A stretch of DNA of 64,000 nt from Steromphala cineraria. Lineage: Eukaryota; Mollusca; Gastropoda; Trochida; Trochidae. The notes beneath the pieces are model-generated. The model did not search any database and was not told where the DNA came from. It was given only the letters and a program-made list of their open reading frames with translations. The stretch is taken from positions 56,932,987-56,996,986 of the forward strand of contig OU744726.1 of NCBI GenBank assembly GCA_916613615.1, read 5' to 3'. Shown here one piece after another: positions 24,101 to 39,100 of this stretch (its first letter is position 1; every line of letters starts with the position of its first letter). Both the position numbers and the translations under genes were made by a program.

Positions 24101-27100
24101 CTATAAAATCACTAAAAAATTACTTTTAAACGCGATAACATGAAAAGTTTTTGTGCTATGAAGCTCTAACTTGGTATGTATCATCCTTGGAAGAGTAAAA
24201 AAATTTGAAAAGGTTTTCGCTACAATCTGTCCAAGGTCAAGGTCACTACTTTAGCATGGTTTTGTGAAAATGCTTTATTTTAACTATGAACACTTTTAAT
24301 CAATAGATGATTGTTATCCTCAATGAAAAGTGTTCATTGATTGTGTAACCTTGAAGGTCAAAGGTCAAGGTCATGAGATTTGTGTTATTGCAATGTGCAA
24401 CTAATTTGGATATAACTTAATCCCATTAAGCTTTTCAGAACTCATGAACATGTATAAGTGTTCACACCTCTGGGGAATTACACTGACATGTTCACCTTCA
24501 AGGTCAAAGGTCAAGGTCACAGCAAGGTCAACATATATTGACAAAATGGATTATTTTAACACTTTAATTCGTTACATTAATGTTATATTCAATGAAATGT
24601 ATTCATTGATTGCGAGATCTTGAGTGTCAAAAGTCAAGGTCACAAGTAAATGCCCAATATGCTGAGGCTTGTAGAAGGCGGAACAGGGTAAGGCGAAACC
24701 CCAAGTTTCGGGGCTGCTCTGCTTTTGCGGTGTCCGCAAACGCTAATCTAGTTTGCTAAATAATTGTGTTCTGTGTGCATAGGTCCAATGTCATGAGGCA
24801 TATAAGATATATAGGTTGTGATCAGTTCTTCTTCCTTCCATCTGCAGACATGCTGCTTGCAAAGAACCAGAAGGGTCTGGGCGCTCAGGCAATGCGGGAA
24901 TTGGGCAACCTCCTCTACCACATGGGCAACATCCGGGGAGCATACCGGTACTGGTCTGATGCCCTTGACATTGTGCTCAATACCCATGATGCTCTTCATT
25001 CTTGGCGCCACCTACTGGAGGGTTGTGAAAACATCAGCCAGGAACTGCTCAACAGATGTGGACTCTGGGGCTGTGTGCTTGGCGGGATCCTCGCATCAAA
25101 CATAGCTCAGTGAGTGTGCTTATTTAGGTCCTCATGAAAGAATTGCTGCAGTACTATTGTGTAGCAGGGTTCACTTGGTCAATAGAAAACCAAAGGCTGC
25201 TGGGGTTCGATCTGGAGTTTATTACATACAGTCGGTTGCTATATGGAGATAGCAAGGGGTAACAATAACAGTAGTAGTTTTGAACACCATGAAACAATAC
25301 ATAAATTACAATGTAAACAATAGACATATTCACAGATCATGTACTTGACCTGCAAGCCTGACTACATATGGAAAATATGACACAATCATTACATGTGCCA
25401 AATGAAATCCTTACCTTTAGCATGTAACATTAAAAGTACCAAAAATTCATACATCAAACACACATTATCCTAACCATTTATGTAATGATATTTATGCCTT
25501 ACTTAAATATGATATATTAAACTTAGAAGTATGTAAACTAACCTGTTGTGTAGAAAATGGAAAGCTTGTCAAACTGACTGTCCAAAGAAAGTGAAGTCTG
25601 TCTTGTGTGTGTCACGTCAGTGAAAATATTGCACTTTAACATGTGCTGGTTAACTTTATAGATTTAGTAAGCATGCATATTGAGAAGTATGCTTCCCTAA
25701 CAATAGATAGAACAAAGGAAGAAAGCTGAGGTAGTGAACTGTGAAAGCAGTCACACCAGAGAACAATAGAAACAAAGCCAAGAGCTTAATTGGAGGCTTG
25801 TAAACTACAAGAGCATGATCATTGTAGTCTGGCTGCATTGTAAAATACCTGGAATAAAATAATGAATTAGAATATACATATATACATTTAAAACATGCAA
25901 TACTAAAATATATTACTCTGCCACAATTGGATACCAGTTTGAAGTTAAGGGCTGATTTAAAATTTGCATCACATTCAAAGGACTGGATGAAATAATGTAA
26001 GATATTTGCACAGAGAACACCCTTCATGGGCAGTGTACAAAACAGGGATTAAAATAGAATGTATACAATACAAACAACAAAGACAAGGCAAATGATATCG
26101 TTTGCCATTTAGCCTAATCTGCACTGTTATAGATATATAATTATTTAGAGGAAGAGGCAAGTCGACTCCTGGTTTTAATACGACTGTTAGGATCTTTCCT
26201 TGTCCATGTTTTCATGTCAGGCCAGTTGACAATAGAAGGGCAGAATGTGGATTATTGTATTGAGGACATGACAACAACAAAATGTTCTTCTAATTTCTTC
26301 CACTTCTATTATGTACATTGCTTGCAAAGACAACTGTCTCTTGGGATGTTTGTGTATATATAGCTTGCCCTCTCTCAATTTCTAGCTGATAAACACTTAG
26401 TGTTAATTGTTAAATCCTTTGGCTGATTAAGAGATAAAATCACGGGCCTCCACAAAAAATAGGTGTGTGAGATCTACTACTACTACTACTACTATTACTA
26501 AACATTTGTATAGCGCCAATATCCAGCTCAGAGAGTGCTGCTCAAAGGCGCTTTTGATTTCCCTCGATCATTGGATATCAGTCTTTACGACACTTCTTTT
26601 ACCATCTCGACTCCCGGGGGAGCATACAACACGTGCAGTCATGTGACGCACAGCGTTAATGTCACTCTCAATCCTTACAAGGTACCCATTTACAGCTGGG
26701 TTGACTGGGACACATAGTCACAGTATTTTGTCCAAGTATACTGCACGTTGCTGTACCCGCAACTAGTCTAGATCTAATGAGTGTAGGGCTGCAGGCACCA
26801 ACAGATGAGAAAATTAGTTCAGTCGCTCCTTCTTATGATTTGACATCATATGTCACATAACAGAACATATTTGATTGCACGACAATTTTGGTAATATTTT
26901 CTTAATGTTTTGTCTGTTTAGGTATGTACTTACATCAGACCTGGGCCTGAGAATGGAATGCTGCTTCCTCTCTGGATTCTTTTTCAAGGTCAGTTTACTC
27001 TTCTTTTCAATTTGTTTGCTATTTATTGCCCTTTGTTCTTGATGACATGTATATTAGTTTATGTGAGAGATAATTTTCTCACTGCCTGTCACTACAGGGA

Positions 27101-30100
27101 CTGTTCCGCAGCTCACTGCCGCACCCGACAGCTGACCGAGACTACGCCATGTATGAAGTTGGAGAGGGCTGTGAGGTCACACACCTCGCTCCAGGCATCG
27201 ACTTCCTGTCTAACAAGTTCCGCTGTGATGGCCGCCAGGTGGTTTCTTCCTTGAGATGGGTCACTGAGGAACTCTCCCGGGGCAAACATAATCTCTTTGT
27301 AAGTGCAAATCTTGTAGGAATTGTTTCTAAACAAGTTCAGTTCAGTTAAAAGTTTCTTACATAATTGCAATTTGAGAGTTCAGATATCAATTCCTGATGA
27401 GTTTCTCAGTTATACACAGTTTAAAGTCTCAGCTTCAGAAATCGGTGCATAATTATTCAATTGTTAATAAAAAGTGTCTGGTACAACCATCATGGTGTAT
27501 ATGTACATATTTTGTTGTAATTGTTTCATTGCAATGTTTACTTTGCATTAGCACCATGAAGTGCAATAATATGTTTGTAAACAGTATTATGTTAGGAAAT
27601 CCCTTGTTTTCACTTTTTGCTTGAATATTGAAGGTGTTGCCCCTGCTGACACTATACCAGTACTTCACGACGTTTGTATGTCGAGACCTTCAGCGTGTGG
27701 TCGATGGTCGGATCCTGAAGGTACGGATCCTGACAGACCTGAGCCTGTACACAGAGGCCTTCATCACCCTACAGCGTCTCCTACACGGGGAGCGACTGCC
27801 CCACACCGGAGACAGCAGCTTCAGGCAGGTCGAATCAAGGATGAGCTCCGTTAGGTTCAACACTGCCAAACCCATCACTGACCCCGCAAACATCAAGGTC
27901 AGTTGAGTTGGAGTTGCTTGGCATGTTACTTTAGCTTCTTATTATGAGAACCTCTTTCATAAAGCAAAAATATATTTAGAGCAAACTGACCAAGGTTTGA
28001 CAGTGTTCCTTTCCATTTTTTTTTAGAAGGTTTTGTTGTCAATTGTTATCGTGGAAAACCATACTAAACAAATTTAACCTTTAACAATAAAGTATTTATT
28101 TGAAAACGATCTATATTTGTATGAAAAATTTAAGATAAACTTATTTTACGGTTTTGACTGCATATCAACTTGCCCGAGGTTCAGTTTTGATCAGTATCAC
28201 TCAATTTTCTCATATACATCGCAGCTTTAATATATTCCTCAAAATGGTTCCTATAATCACAAAACATGCGTTAAGTCTCCAATGTAAAATAATATAACAT
28301 TGTTTTGCAAATATGGTTTAAAAATATAGTAATACACAGCCTTTTTTTCTATGTTAAACTTCTCTGCAACTCCCAAAAGCGGCACTAAAATTTCATGACG
28401 TCACAATGACATTTACTAGCAATGACGTAAAAAAACATTATACAGGCTTAACTTAATGATTTGAGAATAAATTATTTTGTCATATGTTTTGATTGAATGT
28501 TTCCTTAGTGAATGTCGTGGAATTAACATATATTTCAATACCCTATGAAGAAAACTTATAAGTGTCTGAACCATGGTCAAAACTGTCCTTAGCTAGGTCT
28601 TTTTAATATATTTTGAAAATCCTGATTTACTTCTAAATTCACTTTTGAATTGCACAAAAATTGATCAGAATGTGATTATATAGTAGTTTCTCATTTAAAA
28701 CAAATATAATCTATGATCTTTCGTTGCTTCCTACATGAGTAAACATTTACATGAAAACAAATATTTAGCAAATTTCCTCCATGAATCAGTAAATTGTTCC
28801 TGTCTGAAAAAAAAAGTCGAGAAATATGTCCAATGATAAATGTTTATCAAAACTGATAGATGTCAAGACAGATTGATAAGAAACATTTTGAAACAAAAGA
28901 CTTCGAGATATTACACATGTAACTGCGTCAGCTCATAATCAAAAGTCTATGAAGTTCATGCGACCTTGGGTGGTGTCCAAACCTCGGTCAGTTTTGCCCT
29001 ATGCTTTATGTTTTAGTAAGACTGCATAAGTTAAATAGCTCAGGCTTTTGTGTCTGAAACAAGTTATAGCATGCAATGTGATCAATGCGCTTTGTAAAAG
29101 TACTATATTATATTAATAGAGTTGAAGCAACAATAGTCTGGTATGATAGTCAATGATGTGCGTTAATGTGATCCTATTGACTTCACAAAACGGTGCAAAA
29201 TGTGAGTTGACTTGATTGAAGTTCGCTGGTGTTTGGCCCTACATGAAGGTGATGGTGTCTGTACACAGGTGCTGGAGGGAGTGCTGGACAAGAGACTGTC
29301 GTCCAGTCTGGGCACGCTGTACGGTCCACATATGACCTGTCATCTCTCCATCGTCCAGGCTCACCTCTTTGTCTCCATCGCTAACTGTATCCCTGTCCTG
29401 CCCACCGCTGAAGACATAGCGTGAGTACTTGTTAATGAATCACTTTGTGTAATGATAAATTTGGCTGACATAACATTTACTTATTTAGACTAATAGGTGA
29501 TGAACATATTTTGTTTAAGAACTAGTGAAATCAACATAATTATAACAAAGAAATAGCTAATCTATATTTAAACTGTTAAAACAATTAATTGCAGAGTTGC
29601 AGAAGGCCCAGCTCACTTCAAGCCCAGAACTATAAGCACCATCTCCCGTGCAGGACTTGGAAGTCGAGGACCAAAACTTTCGCTCTATTCCATGAGGTCT
29701 CATGCTGATTCCCCAAGAGATAGTAAGTTCTGAGTCGTTTACTTAGCATTTTGTCATATACCGTTTTGTGTTTGCCTACTTTTACATAAGGATTTAATAT
29801 TTGTAACAATTCTTTAACCGTTTTTGTCTTTTTAAGTGATTAATGCTCTACTCATTCCTAGTACCATATCCTTGCGGGTTTTATACCATACTCAAGCAAA
29901 CGACCACCCTCCCTTTTTTTCAGGGTTGAGTAGGTTGGGGTCATTATCGGTTTAAGATTTAAAGTATGAGTTAAATAGAGAAGGTTTATCTAAGGTTAAA
30001 TGAATGTGTAATGAGAAGACTGACCAGTGAACCTTCTGAGTTGACTCTTACAGTGGATGAGGAGAGTGAGGAGATAGTGGTGGCAGGCAACCGCCGCTTC

Positions 30101-33100
30101 ACCGACAGCAGGAAGCCCATCACCCTTGAGCTCGTCAAGGGAACTCTCCTCACTGTCTCAGAGAAGATGGTCACCACCATAGCAGAGGTCATTGTGGAAA
30201 ATGCTGAAAATGATAAAGCAGGTAAAATATCATTTCTTACCATCTTCTGTCCCAAATGTATAAAGTCTGGTGAAAGAAACACAATATGTTCCAGGAAAGG
30301 CTAACTCGAACAGAATAGGTTCTTCATGGTTTTTCCTTTCCTTCTATTTTGAGAGCAGGTATGACACTGTAGACTGTCTGTCAGTTTCTGGTAGGTTGAC
30401 TATTCATCAGTACATTGTGGTTCAGGAGTGTCAGCGCTGTCTGCAGCTGAGCTAGAGCTGGTGGTGCTCTGTAGACTGGAGCAGGCTGACATCGCTAGGC
30501 AGAAGCAACACGCACCTCTCGCCGCCCGCATTGTGGTGTCCGCACTGAAGATGCTCCAGAACTCGGACCTCTTTAAGCCAAAGAAGGACCAGCCCCCGCC
30601 TCCCAGGTAACAGCTCTCCCACTCTCCTTCTCATACCTTCCTCTCAAGCTAAATGGACATCAAGTCTCCCTATCTCATTTAAGATAAAAGATCAACAATT
30701 GATGTACACTTAAAAATGCTTTTTGAATTACATTTGCTGTATGTTTTTGTATCCCGAATTAATGAGTAGTATGTCTGAATACATCAGTTATCACAACAGT
30801 GAGTGTGCAGATATAATTATCTATACGACTGCTGTGCTAGTAACGTGTTTGTGCTTGTAAACGAGGTGTAGTTTCCGCCATCTCCTGCAACTTAACATTG
30901 TGGTAGAATAGCACATGAATTGCTTAGCTTGGAGTGAATTGTAATCCTAATGACCTTATGACCTTATGTACATATACCAATATCAGACAATGACTATATT
31001 TGCAGTACACTCAAATTATAGGCTCATTTTAAGTTATTAAGTACATGATTTTGGAATAGAAATATATAGATATATATGTGAAACACTCCCTTTTGGATTG
31101 TCTCTCAGTATCCCAATACAAACACACAAGTTTAGTTTAGTTAGAAATATTTTCTCATGCTATGATGACAATTACAGGGAATGGCAAAACAGGTAACACC
31201 AGTAGTTCCTTGTCACTGTGACAACTCTTGTCACTTCACTTGTCACTATTTCACATCGTTCTGTCACCTTGTTGTCACCACACTTGTCTACATCTCCATC
31301 TCTCCAACTGGTTACAGGAACAGTCACTTGATATCTATTTGCACAGAGTTCTCATGCAAGTCTCTCAACCTACAGTACAGTCTCTCTGCATGCATCAGGT
31401 CCTACATTTTGGTTAAAGAAAAATAATACATCACCTACTGAATGTCGTGGTTTAGACGAATTTGTTTCTTCAATTATCAAAAAGGAATAAGATATTTTGG
31501 CTCTCAAATATTGTGTTGCAATAAAGATTTTACTATCCAAAAATCTTGTGTTTACATTAATTGATAGAGCTCTCCAGGAACTAGATGATAAGAAGTAACC
31601 ATGGCATTGACAATCCGTTTAGATTTATATTTGAAAATTGTATTGTTTTAAACATGTTTGCCGTTTACAGTTATTGTTTTTTGAGCCACGGAAAGGTTAT
31701 TTCCAGCAGAGACTACATATGTACAGATGACCTGCTGATAAAGCATTGACTATCAAACTATGAGAATCTTATTTCTTACTGCTTCTTTCTCATCTCTAAA
31801 CAATTTCCTTGGATTTAAGTGACAAACTGTTCTTTCAAATGTTCAAAACTGTTGGTTGTTTTGTTGTTGAGTTTTGCTATCTTTCAAGTGTCACTTTGCT
31901 GAAATTGTTTTAAACAATGCTCTGAATATTCAATATTCAACATAGAAATTTGATAATCTACATCCAAAGAATAATTGTCAAAAATGGTCTAAATAATATA
32001 TAATAAATTAGGGTTTTATCTAACATATAGTTGCTATATTGAGATACCCCTCATCTCACATTAATCTCTGCAATATTAAAACTGTGTGTGGTGATTGTGT
32101 ATTGTGTTCACTGACTGAACTTTGTAATTTAACACATGTGTGTAATCATTTGTAATAACTGGGACCAGAATTGTTCTGGCTGGTAGATGAATCAACTATC
32201 AACTGCATGTTTGTTAGCGCTCCATTTATTTTAGATTTGATTGATAATTTTGATTTACAATTTGGATGTTCTTGAGATGACGGAATTGTCGTAGATTAAC
32301 TTAACCTTGGTCTTAACATATAATCACTCAATTGATGTGACAGCAAAGGTGAAGTATGTTCACAATGTACTAACATTAATTGAAGAATAAGTGTGTTTTT
32401 GCATGCAAAAAACAGCAAATGATGGTCAAAGCAAAATAAACCTTTAGTCATTGAGGATATTTCGGCAAAAGATGATTGTGAAGAAACATAATCTGAAATA
32501 TGTAGGCCTAATCTTGTTATTTTGTTTATATTTAGCAGTTACGCTCACATTCAAAGTGCCTAGGCAGGATGATACAGGAAAAGTCTTAATGGTAGTAATG
32601 TCATTCATGAAATCAGATGAAATAATTCATAATTGATAAACTGAGCTAAAGCTGATCTATATTGATGTAGACCATCCTCGATGAAGGGTCGAAACAGCGG
32701 ATCACGACGCGGTGGCCCACTTGAGCAGGTGAAGCTGACAGAGCCGGAGAACACTCAGTTCCTGTACCAGAACTTCCAGAGTCGGTCCCGCCTCGACGCC
32801 CGTCTGTGGCTGCACTGTCGTCTCTCCCTTGTCCACAGTCTCATCACGGAGATACGCGGCATGGGCGACATCAAAGGTACAGTAACCTAGCAATGGAGAG
32901 CATTCAGCCATCATGTCAAACTTTAGGATTTATTCCTTTTTAATAAAACGTTGTGTCAATATTACCTAACACTAGCAGGCCATTAGTTTCATGGTGTTGT
33001 TGGCTTATCTGCTGCAGTTTATATGCAGCAAACTTTACCTAAAATAAATCAAAGTGCAGATATATGCTATGTATCAATGCAAGTTTGAGACAAAGTATTG

Positions 33101-36100
33101 TGATTAGGAAAGTATCTTTTGTTATGATAAGGATGAATCCCTTACAATTGCCATGATGTCTTGTTTGTGTGTGCAGGGAGTCAGAACAAGGTGTTGACGG
33201 ATGTTGCTGACTGCCGACAGTACTGCTCAGAGGGGCTGTGTGAGGCGGAGGCGTGCGGAGATGTGGAGATGCAGGCCGAGTTCCTGGCACAGGGGGCCCA
33301 GCTCAACATCATCGAGGGCAAGAGTCTTGAAACAACCATACAATTCCTGCAGGTAGGACACACTCTAGAAGGATGGAGAATCTACACTACATGTCAAATT
33401 GTTATGAAAATATTATTTTTATTTTGTGTTTAAAAAAAAAGTTTTGGTTTAAGGTACATATGTAAAAAAATATTCCATAGTAACATAATGTTCAGGTGTA
33501 TTGACTGTTATTGCAAACGATTATTCTAATGATAAGTGCTTTATCAAAATGACTGATGTGAAGGTGGAAGTTGTGATTCAAACCGAAAAATGTATGTGGC
33601 ATGTTTAATCAAGAAATAGTTGTGATGGAAATTGTTCTAGAGCAAGCAGATTTTGGTTGAAAATGAAACATGAGTTATATAATTGGTAAACAAATAAAAG
33701 ACATATATATGGCGATTTGGATTATAAGCCTATGGAAGTGATTGATCTAAAACCATACATGCATGTACTCTGGACATATTCCTCCTGGTCTCTTTGTAGT
33801 CTGGCAATGATAATTTAAAATTTATATTGCCTTTTCAGAGTAAGAGTTCTTGTGTCCAAACCAGCAAGAAAATTTAAAGGAAAGAATGTTGTACCTAATT
33901 TGTAAATTTCATACCAGATTAGGTAGCAAATTTCCTCACACTTGTTCTTCTGCCCCCTACAGGAAGCAATAAAGCTGCTGAGTGAGACTGCGAGACTCTC
34001 AAACGCGGGTGAGCGTCTGCTGGTGACGTGTCTGGTGATGAAAACTGACCTGGTGGCAGCGTGTAGACCAGAGACAGAGTCGGACACCATCACTCAGTCC
34101 ACACTGGCTGTCTACCTGCAGGCACAGACTCTCACACTCTCTCAGGTACTCCCCTTGATCTTGTTACCTAACTTATAGAGCACACTTTGATAGTGATTGC
34201 ATACAGTGTTTTCTGCAGATTTGAGAGTGATGTAAACTATGAACCATGAAGATTAATGATGATGTTCGTTGGCTACTGGTAATCTATATGCTTGTCAGTC
34301 ACCAATCACCAATGATGAGGTTAACTTAAAGTTGAATCTGTCCCTAGATGGAGTGCCTGGGTGAACGTATCGAGCACTACTTTCCAGCAGGTGAGTTGCT
34401 TCACCTGTCCACCCCGGTGAGTCCACTGGAGAACATCTACCTGCCTCATCTTCTCCGACTCACCCAGCTCAAGCTGAGGATTGGTCATGCCATGGCCCGC
34501 AACACTGCCAAACAGATACACAGCGGGTAGGTTTGGTTTCATTGTTAAACAAACATTTCAATTCATAAGTGAATTGTCATTAATGGTTTAATCTTTACCT
34601 TGGCCATGCCCACACAATGTAATTGTAAAATGTAAAAATGTCAATGTAAAAAGTCGTAACTTTCTCACCGTGAAGAAAGCAAGGTACTAAAAGCCTACAT
34701 TTGCTGTAGTCTGACAAGAGAAGAACCCCATGAGCTATGGGCAGAAGTACTAGGAGTGCTTTCCACTGCGCTCGAGCTCTCCCAGGTCAGCGTGACACGC
34801 CAGGCCAACCTGGAGGCAGAGATTCTCATGAATATGGGTGAGTGATCATAAAGTCATCATTAAATCTTAATTGTTCATAAATAGCCAATATTTGGCTGTT
34901 CTTTGGTGCGCCACATGGAGATGATTGTCAATTTTTTTTCTTGCTGAACCAGTGTTGCCATCTCATTTTTGCTCTTTGCGTAACGTAAAACATATTTCTA
35001 AATGTTGGTAGCTAATGTTTTCTAAAATACAAGGAATGCATCAAAAGTTCTTCTGCAATGTTTCCACTCTGATTATGCCCTTTGACAGGTAAGGTGCAGA
35101 AGATGTTGTCATTCCTGGGTCACTTCCAACCGCGTGCTGCAGCCAACACTCTGCTAGAGGCTATCAGGACGTCTTACTGCACCGACCATGATCTTGGGTC
35201 AGTCTCCACTCTCTGTAAATCAACAGCTTCAATCAAAACATCATTGTATGACCTTATGATCTGAACTCATCCTTGCACTGCACTTGGTCAATATACATAT
35301 AGAATAACTGACAGACCTCCACCTGAAATATCATTTGTCACATGCAGTCTATATAATGTTGCAGACTGATCCGGCAGTGCTACCTGGAGATGGCGCTGGT
35401 GTACATGTGCAGTGCGGGAGTGCTGGTCCACAAGCAGGGATCCTTACTTCACCTGCCTCTGCTGGGGGACCCTGGGGACGAGCTCCTCAGTAGCAGGGCC
35501 GCCATGCCGCCCGTCTCTCCTCCTGGCAAGAAGAAGGGCAAGGTCTGCAAACTCACTGCTCCTTGGGCTTTATGAGTTATAAAGTCTTTTATATATATTA
35601 AATAAATTGCTTTTGTCTCAACAAGCACACTGAAATAATAGCAAGGGAATTATGCTTTATTATTTTCTGTTGACAATTAACAAAATCTGCTTTTCACAAT
35701 TTATGAAAAGGTAATATACTGTCACTTCAAGTAAAATTATTTTTATTAAGTAGGTTGGTTTAGTGTATCATGCAATTTTGAGGATATTGGTGTGTAAAAT
35801 GATATTTATTTTTCAGTCCAAGAAGGAAAGCAAGAAGGCCAAAGCCAAGGGAGAAGACTCTGACCTGAGTGACACAGAGCGAGAGAAGCGTGCAGCTTGG
35901 ATGGCTGTGCGTTGTGCAGGAGCAGCTGCTGCCGCTCAGAGGGCGCGCTTGATGCTCATCGGGGACAGCAGTGTGACTTCGCAACAGTTGGAGGAGAAGG
36001 AGTTGAAGGATGTGCCGGAGTTCGCTGCCCTTGATATGATCAGCTGCTATGTCTTGGGGGAGAAAAAACAAGTTTTCAAGAGTGAGCTGTCTCAATTTTT

Positions 36101-39100
36101 TAACTATTTTGTTATATGTTTTTTTTGCAAATAAGTTAACAGATAATTCCTTTTAATTTATTGATAAAAAAATAGTTTTGTTTTGGTTAGATATGTGTTG
36201 TATAGCTTGACAAAACTCAATAACACTTACTTGATTATCATTACAATAGTAAACAGTATTTTGTTACTCGTTGTAACATGTTGTAAGTATGAGATGAGTG
36301 AGAGTGGTCTGACCTCTGTTGTAGGTGAGATCGAGGAGGAGTTGTCCTCCCTGATGGACGGGCAGGAGGTGAAGCTGGTGGAGACCTATGAGGAGCAGGT
36401 CAGCAAAGCTTGCGCTGGAGCCAAGGATCTTAGCTGGATACACTTCCTTGGTCAGTATTGAGTGCACATAATCAACCACCAATGACACGTTGTAACAATT
36501 ATATCTATATATAAATGAGTTAGTCACAGTCCACCAGCCCTTGAACACTAATCTTTGCAGTCATATATTAAGCAGCCCTGACTTAAGCAGGAATGCTATC
36601 GTCCTCCCTTCTGCCGCACTCCTATATGTTAACATTCGAGGTAAAAGGTCTAGGTCATGAGTCACAAAATAATCAAAATATCTGTGTAAACTTGTTTACA
36701 CTTTTGATTGTTAAATGATTGTAATACACAATTAAAAGTGATCATTGATTGTGTGATTAGATTTGGTAATAATAAGTTCTTGCCCTTTGTAATTTAAAAC
36801 ACATATTAATCATCTGTTGATTATACCGCCTTTGAATTAATCATTTGTAGTTTCTGCTGGTAGGAAATACAACTCATGGTCGAAGTTCAAGATCGAAGAA
36901 CAATAAAGCCAACATAAAAGCTATTATCTGGTCTTAAAAGTGTAAATTAAGACAAACCATGGTACCTGTGTCAGTCATAATTCTTATAGTTATCAATTTG
37001 AGTGGCTTCACTCGTGTCAACAAAAGCAATTTGAAACATACACAAACTTGTTTTTAAGACAATTGCCAAGAATACCTGTTTGACAAACACTTGTTACATT
37101 TATCAATTATCATTATTCAGATTATTTCATCATACATTAGATGAATTCCACAGAAATCTTAGTAAAGATACAATGGCATTGATGAATGACCCTTCTGTTG
37201 CCAGGTTACCAGACAATTTTGCAGCGGTTATGCAGCACCGCTACTATCTGTGCGACCAGCTCCCAACCTAATGTTGGTAATGTGGACAGTGGAGATCTCG
37301 GTCCAGACTTTGACCTCGGCTTCATCAGTCACGCCGAATTTGACACCAGTATGAACAATGACGTAGTGCGAACCATGCTGTTCTCCGGGACATGGGGTGG
37401 GCGACTGAGGGAGATGCACAACTACCTTGCCTCCCACCTGCCGGTGTATGCCAGTGACTGCTGTGCTGTCTACCCTCCCTCCTCTCTCTCCCTCCCACTG
37501 CCGTCCTACGCCACCAAGCTCAACATCGACATCAAGTCATATATTGGCAACCTCAACTTGCCTAACAGTGTGGAGATTGAGAATGTGTACAAGAGTTGTC
37601 TGGACATTGACCCTCGACCTCTAGCCCCCGGGACCTTGATCCTGCCCCACAAACCATCAGACGAGACGGTGCTGAACTGTGGGGAGAATGAGCTTGTGCT
37701 GCAGTGGCACCAGCCGACCCTGGAGGAGAGTGACCCCACCAGACAGGACATGGGCTCCCTGGACCGCAGGATCATCCTCCTCTATGCCCTGGGGAAGAAA
37801 GGCTCATCAAACTGGGGCACACCCGGCTTCCTCTGGGTCAATCAGTCACAGCTCACAGACCTCCATGATAGGTAAGCAACTCACACCAAAATAAAATCTA
37901 TATTTATTAATATTATGTTTATAAATGCACAAGTACTCATATATCAAAATTTTTAAAAAGAATAAATTTAAAAGCATATGATAAAAGGTTGGCTTTCTAT
38001 AAATTTATTTCTAGTATTTGGTGCATCAACCTGACCTTGCAATGGAGATCATCAATGATCATCATTGATTTCTTCTACTTTTAGTTTGCACGAGAAGGCA
38101 TCATCCTTTACTCTAATTACGAACTGTTCAATACCATGATATTCCTGCTCCAGATTGGCGGTGCTGGTACAGAGAGGAGAGATCTCCCTGGTGGAGAAGA
38201 AGGTGAAGAAGGAACTGACTCCAGCCACACCTGCACCCGTCAAACCCAAGAAGTCGCAGAGGATCAAGGCTCTCTCTCCCAAACCTCAGCGTGATGAACA
38301 ACTCGAGGTAACATACACAACACAACATACAAATGTATTAATGATATGCTCATGCATTTTTCAAGTCAAACTTTGATGCCTTGAAGAGTAACTATTTGAA
38401 ATAAAGATTACTAAATTTCTTTCATATCTATATGGATCAATAGCTTTACATTTGAAACCAGCAATATGGACTAATGTGTTCTGTACGAACATGAGTGTTA
38501 TGTTAAGACTTGTTGACTATTTGATCAGTGTTGTGTGGTGTGTTGCAGAGTCTGTTGAGACAGTGTGTGGATGATTGTCTACTGCTACTGGGCTCGGCAT
38601 CTGATGAGGACTCGGTCACGGAGGTAGGAAAACACTTCATTATCATTCTTCTAATAATTTGTGGCATCTATGGGAATATGCAAGTGTGAAAATGATAACA
38701 ACAACAGCAATACTTGAGTAGCACACAAATATTGGGAGAATCAGAACAATGTAATGTTGAGGTGGAGGGAATAATGTATCCTTTCGTGGTGATTCGCCTC
38801 ATCCAATTTGTGGTGTTCATTGTCGTTCAACACTGGGAAATCCGTCCAATCAACTAATCAAATACAAGTAATAACTAAAAAAACTTAAATAGTATAAGAC
38901 TATAACAGCATTTTCATATCATGATGATTATAAAGAGGCATACATGTATATGGATGACAACTTCTTTATTCATGATATGCAACGTTTCGACACAGATTCT
39001 TGAGTGTTTTTCTTCAGATAGATTTTATAAAAATAGAGCCATTGGCTCTGTAGCTCATCAGGCTTCATCATCAATTATGCTGTAGAGTGTGGCCAATGAT

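Noticed and set aside
23915..24755. CRISPR-like or rRNA-like repeat
   Set aside because: Repeats are irregular, diverged and lack uniform spacers. The features fit a eukaryotic dispersed element.
37121..37270. Apparent one-base frameshift in CFAP54 when the exon is started at 37121
   Set aside because: Using the stronger donor at 36450 (phase 1) and the good acceptor ending at 37204 gives one continuous frame through 37871. The 37121-37204 segment is then intron and no frameshift is needed.
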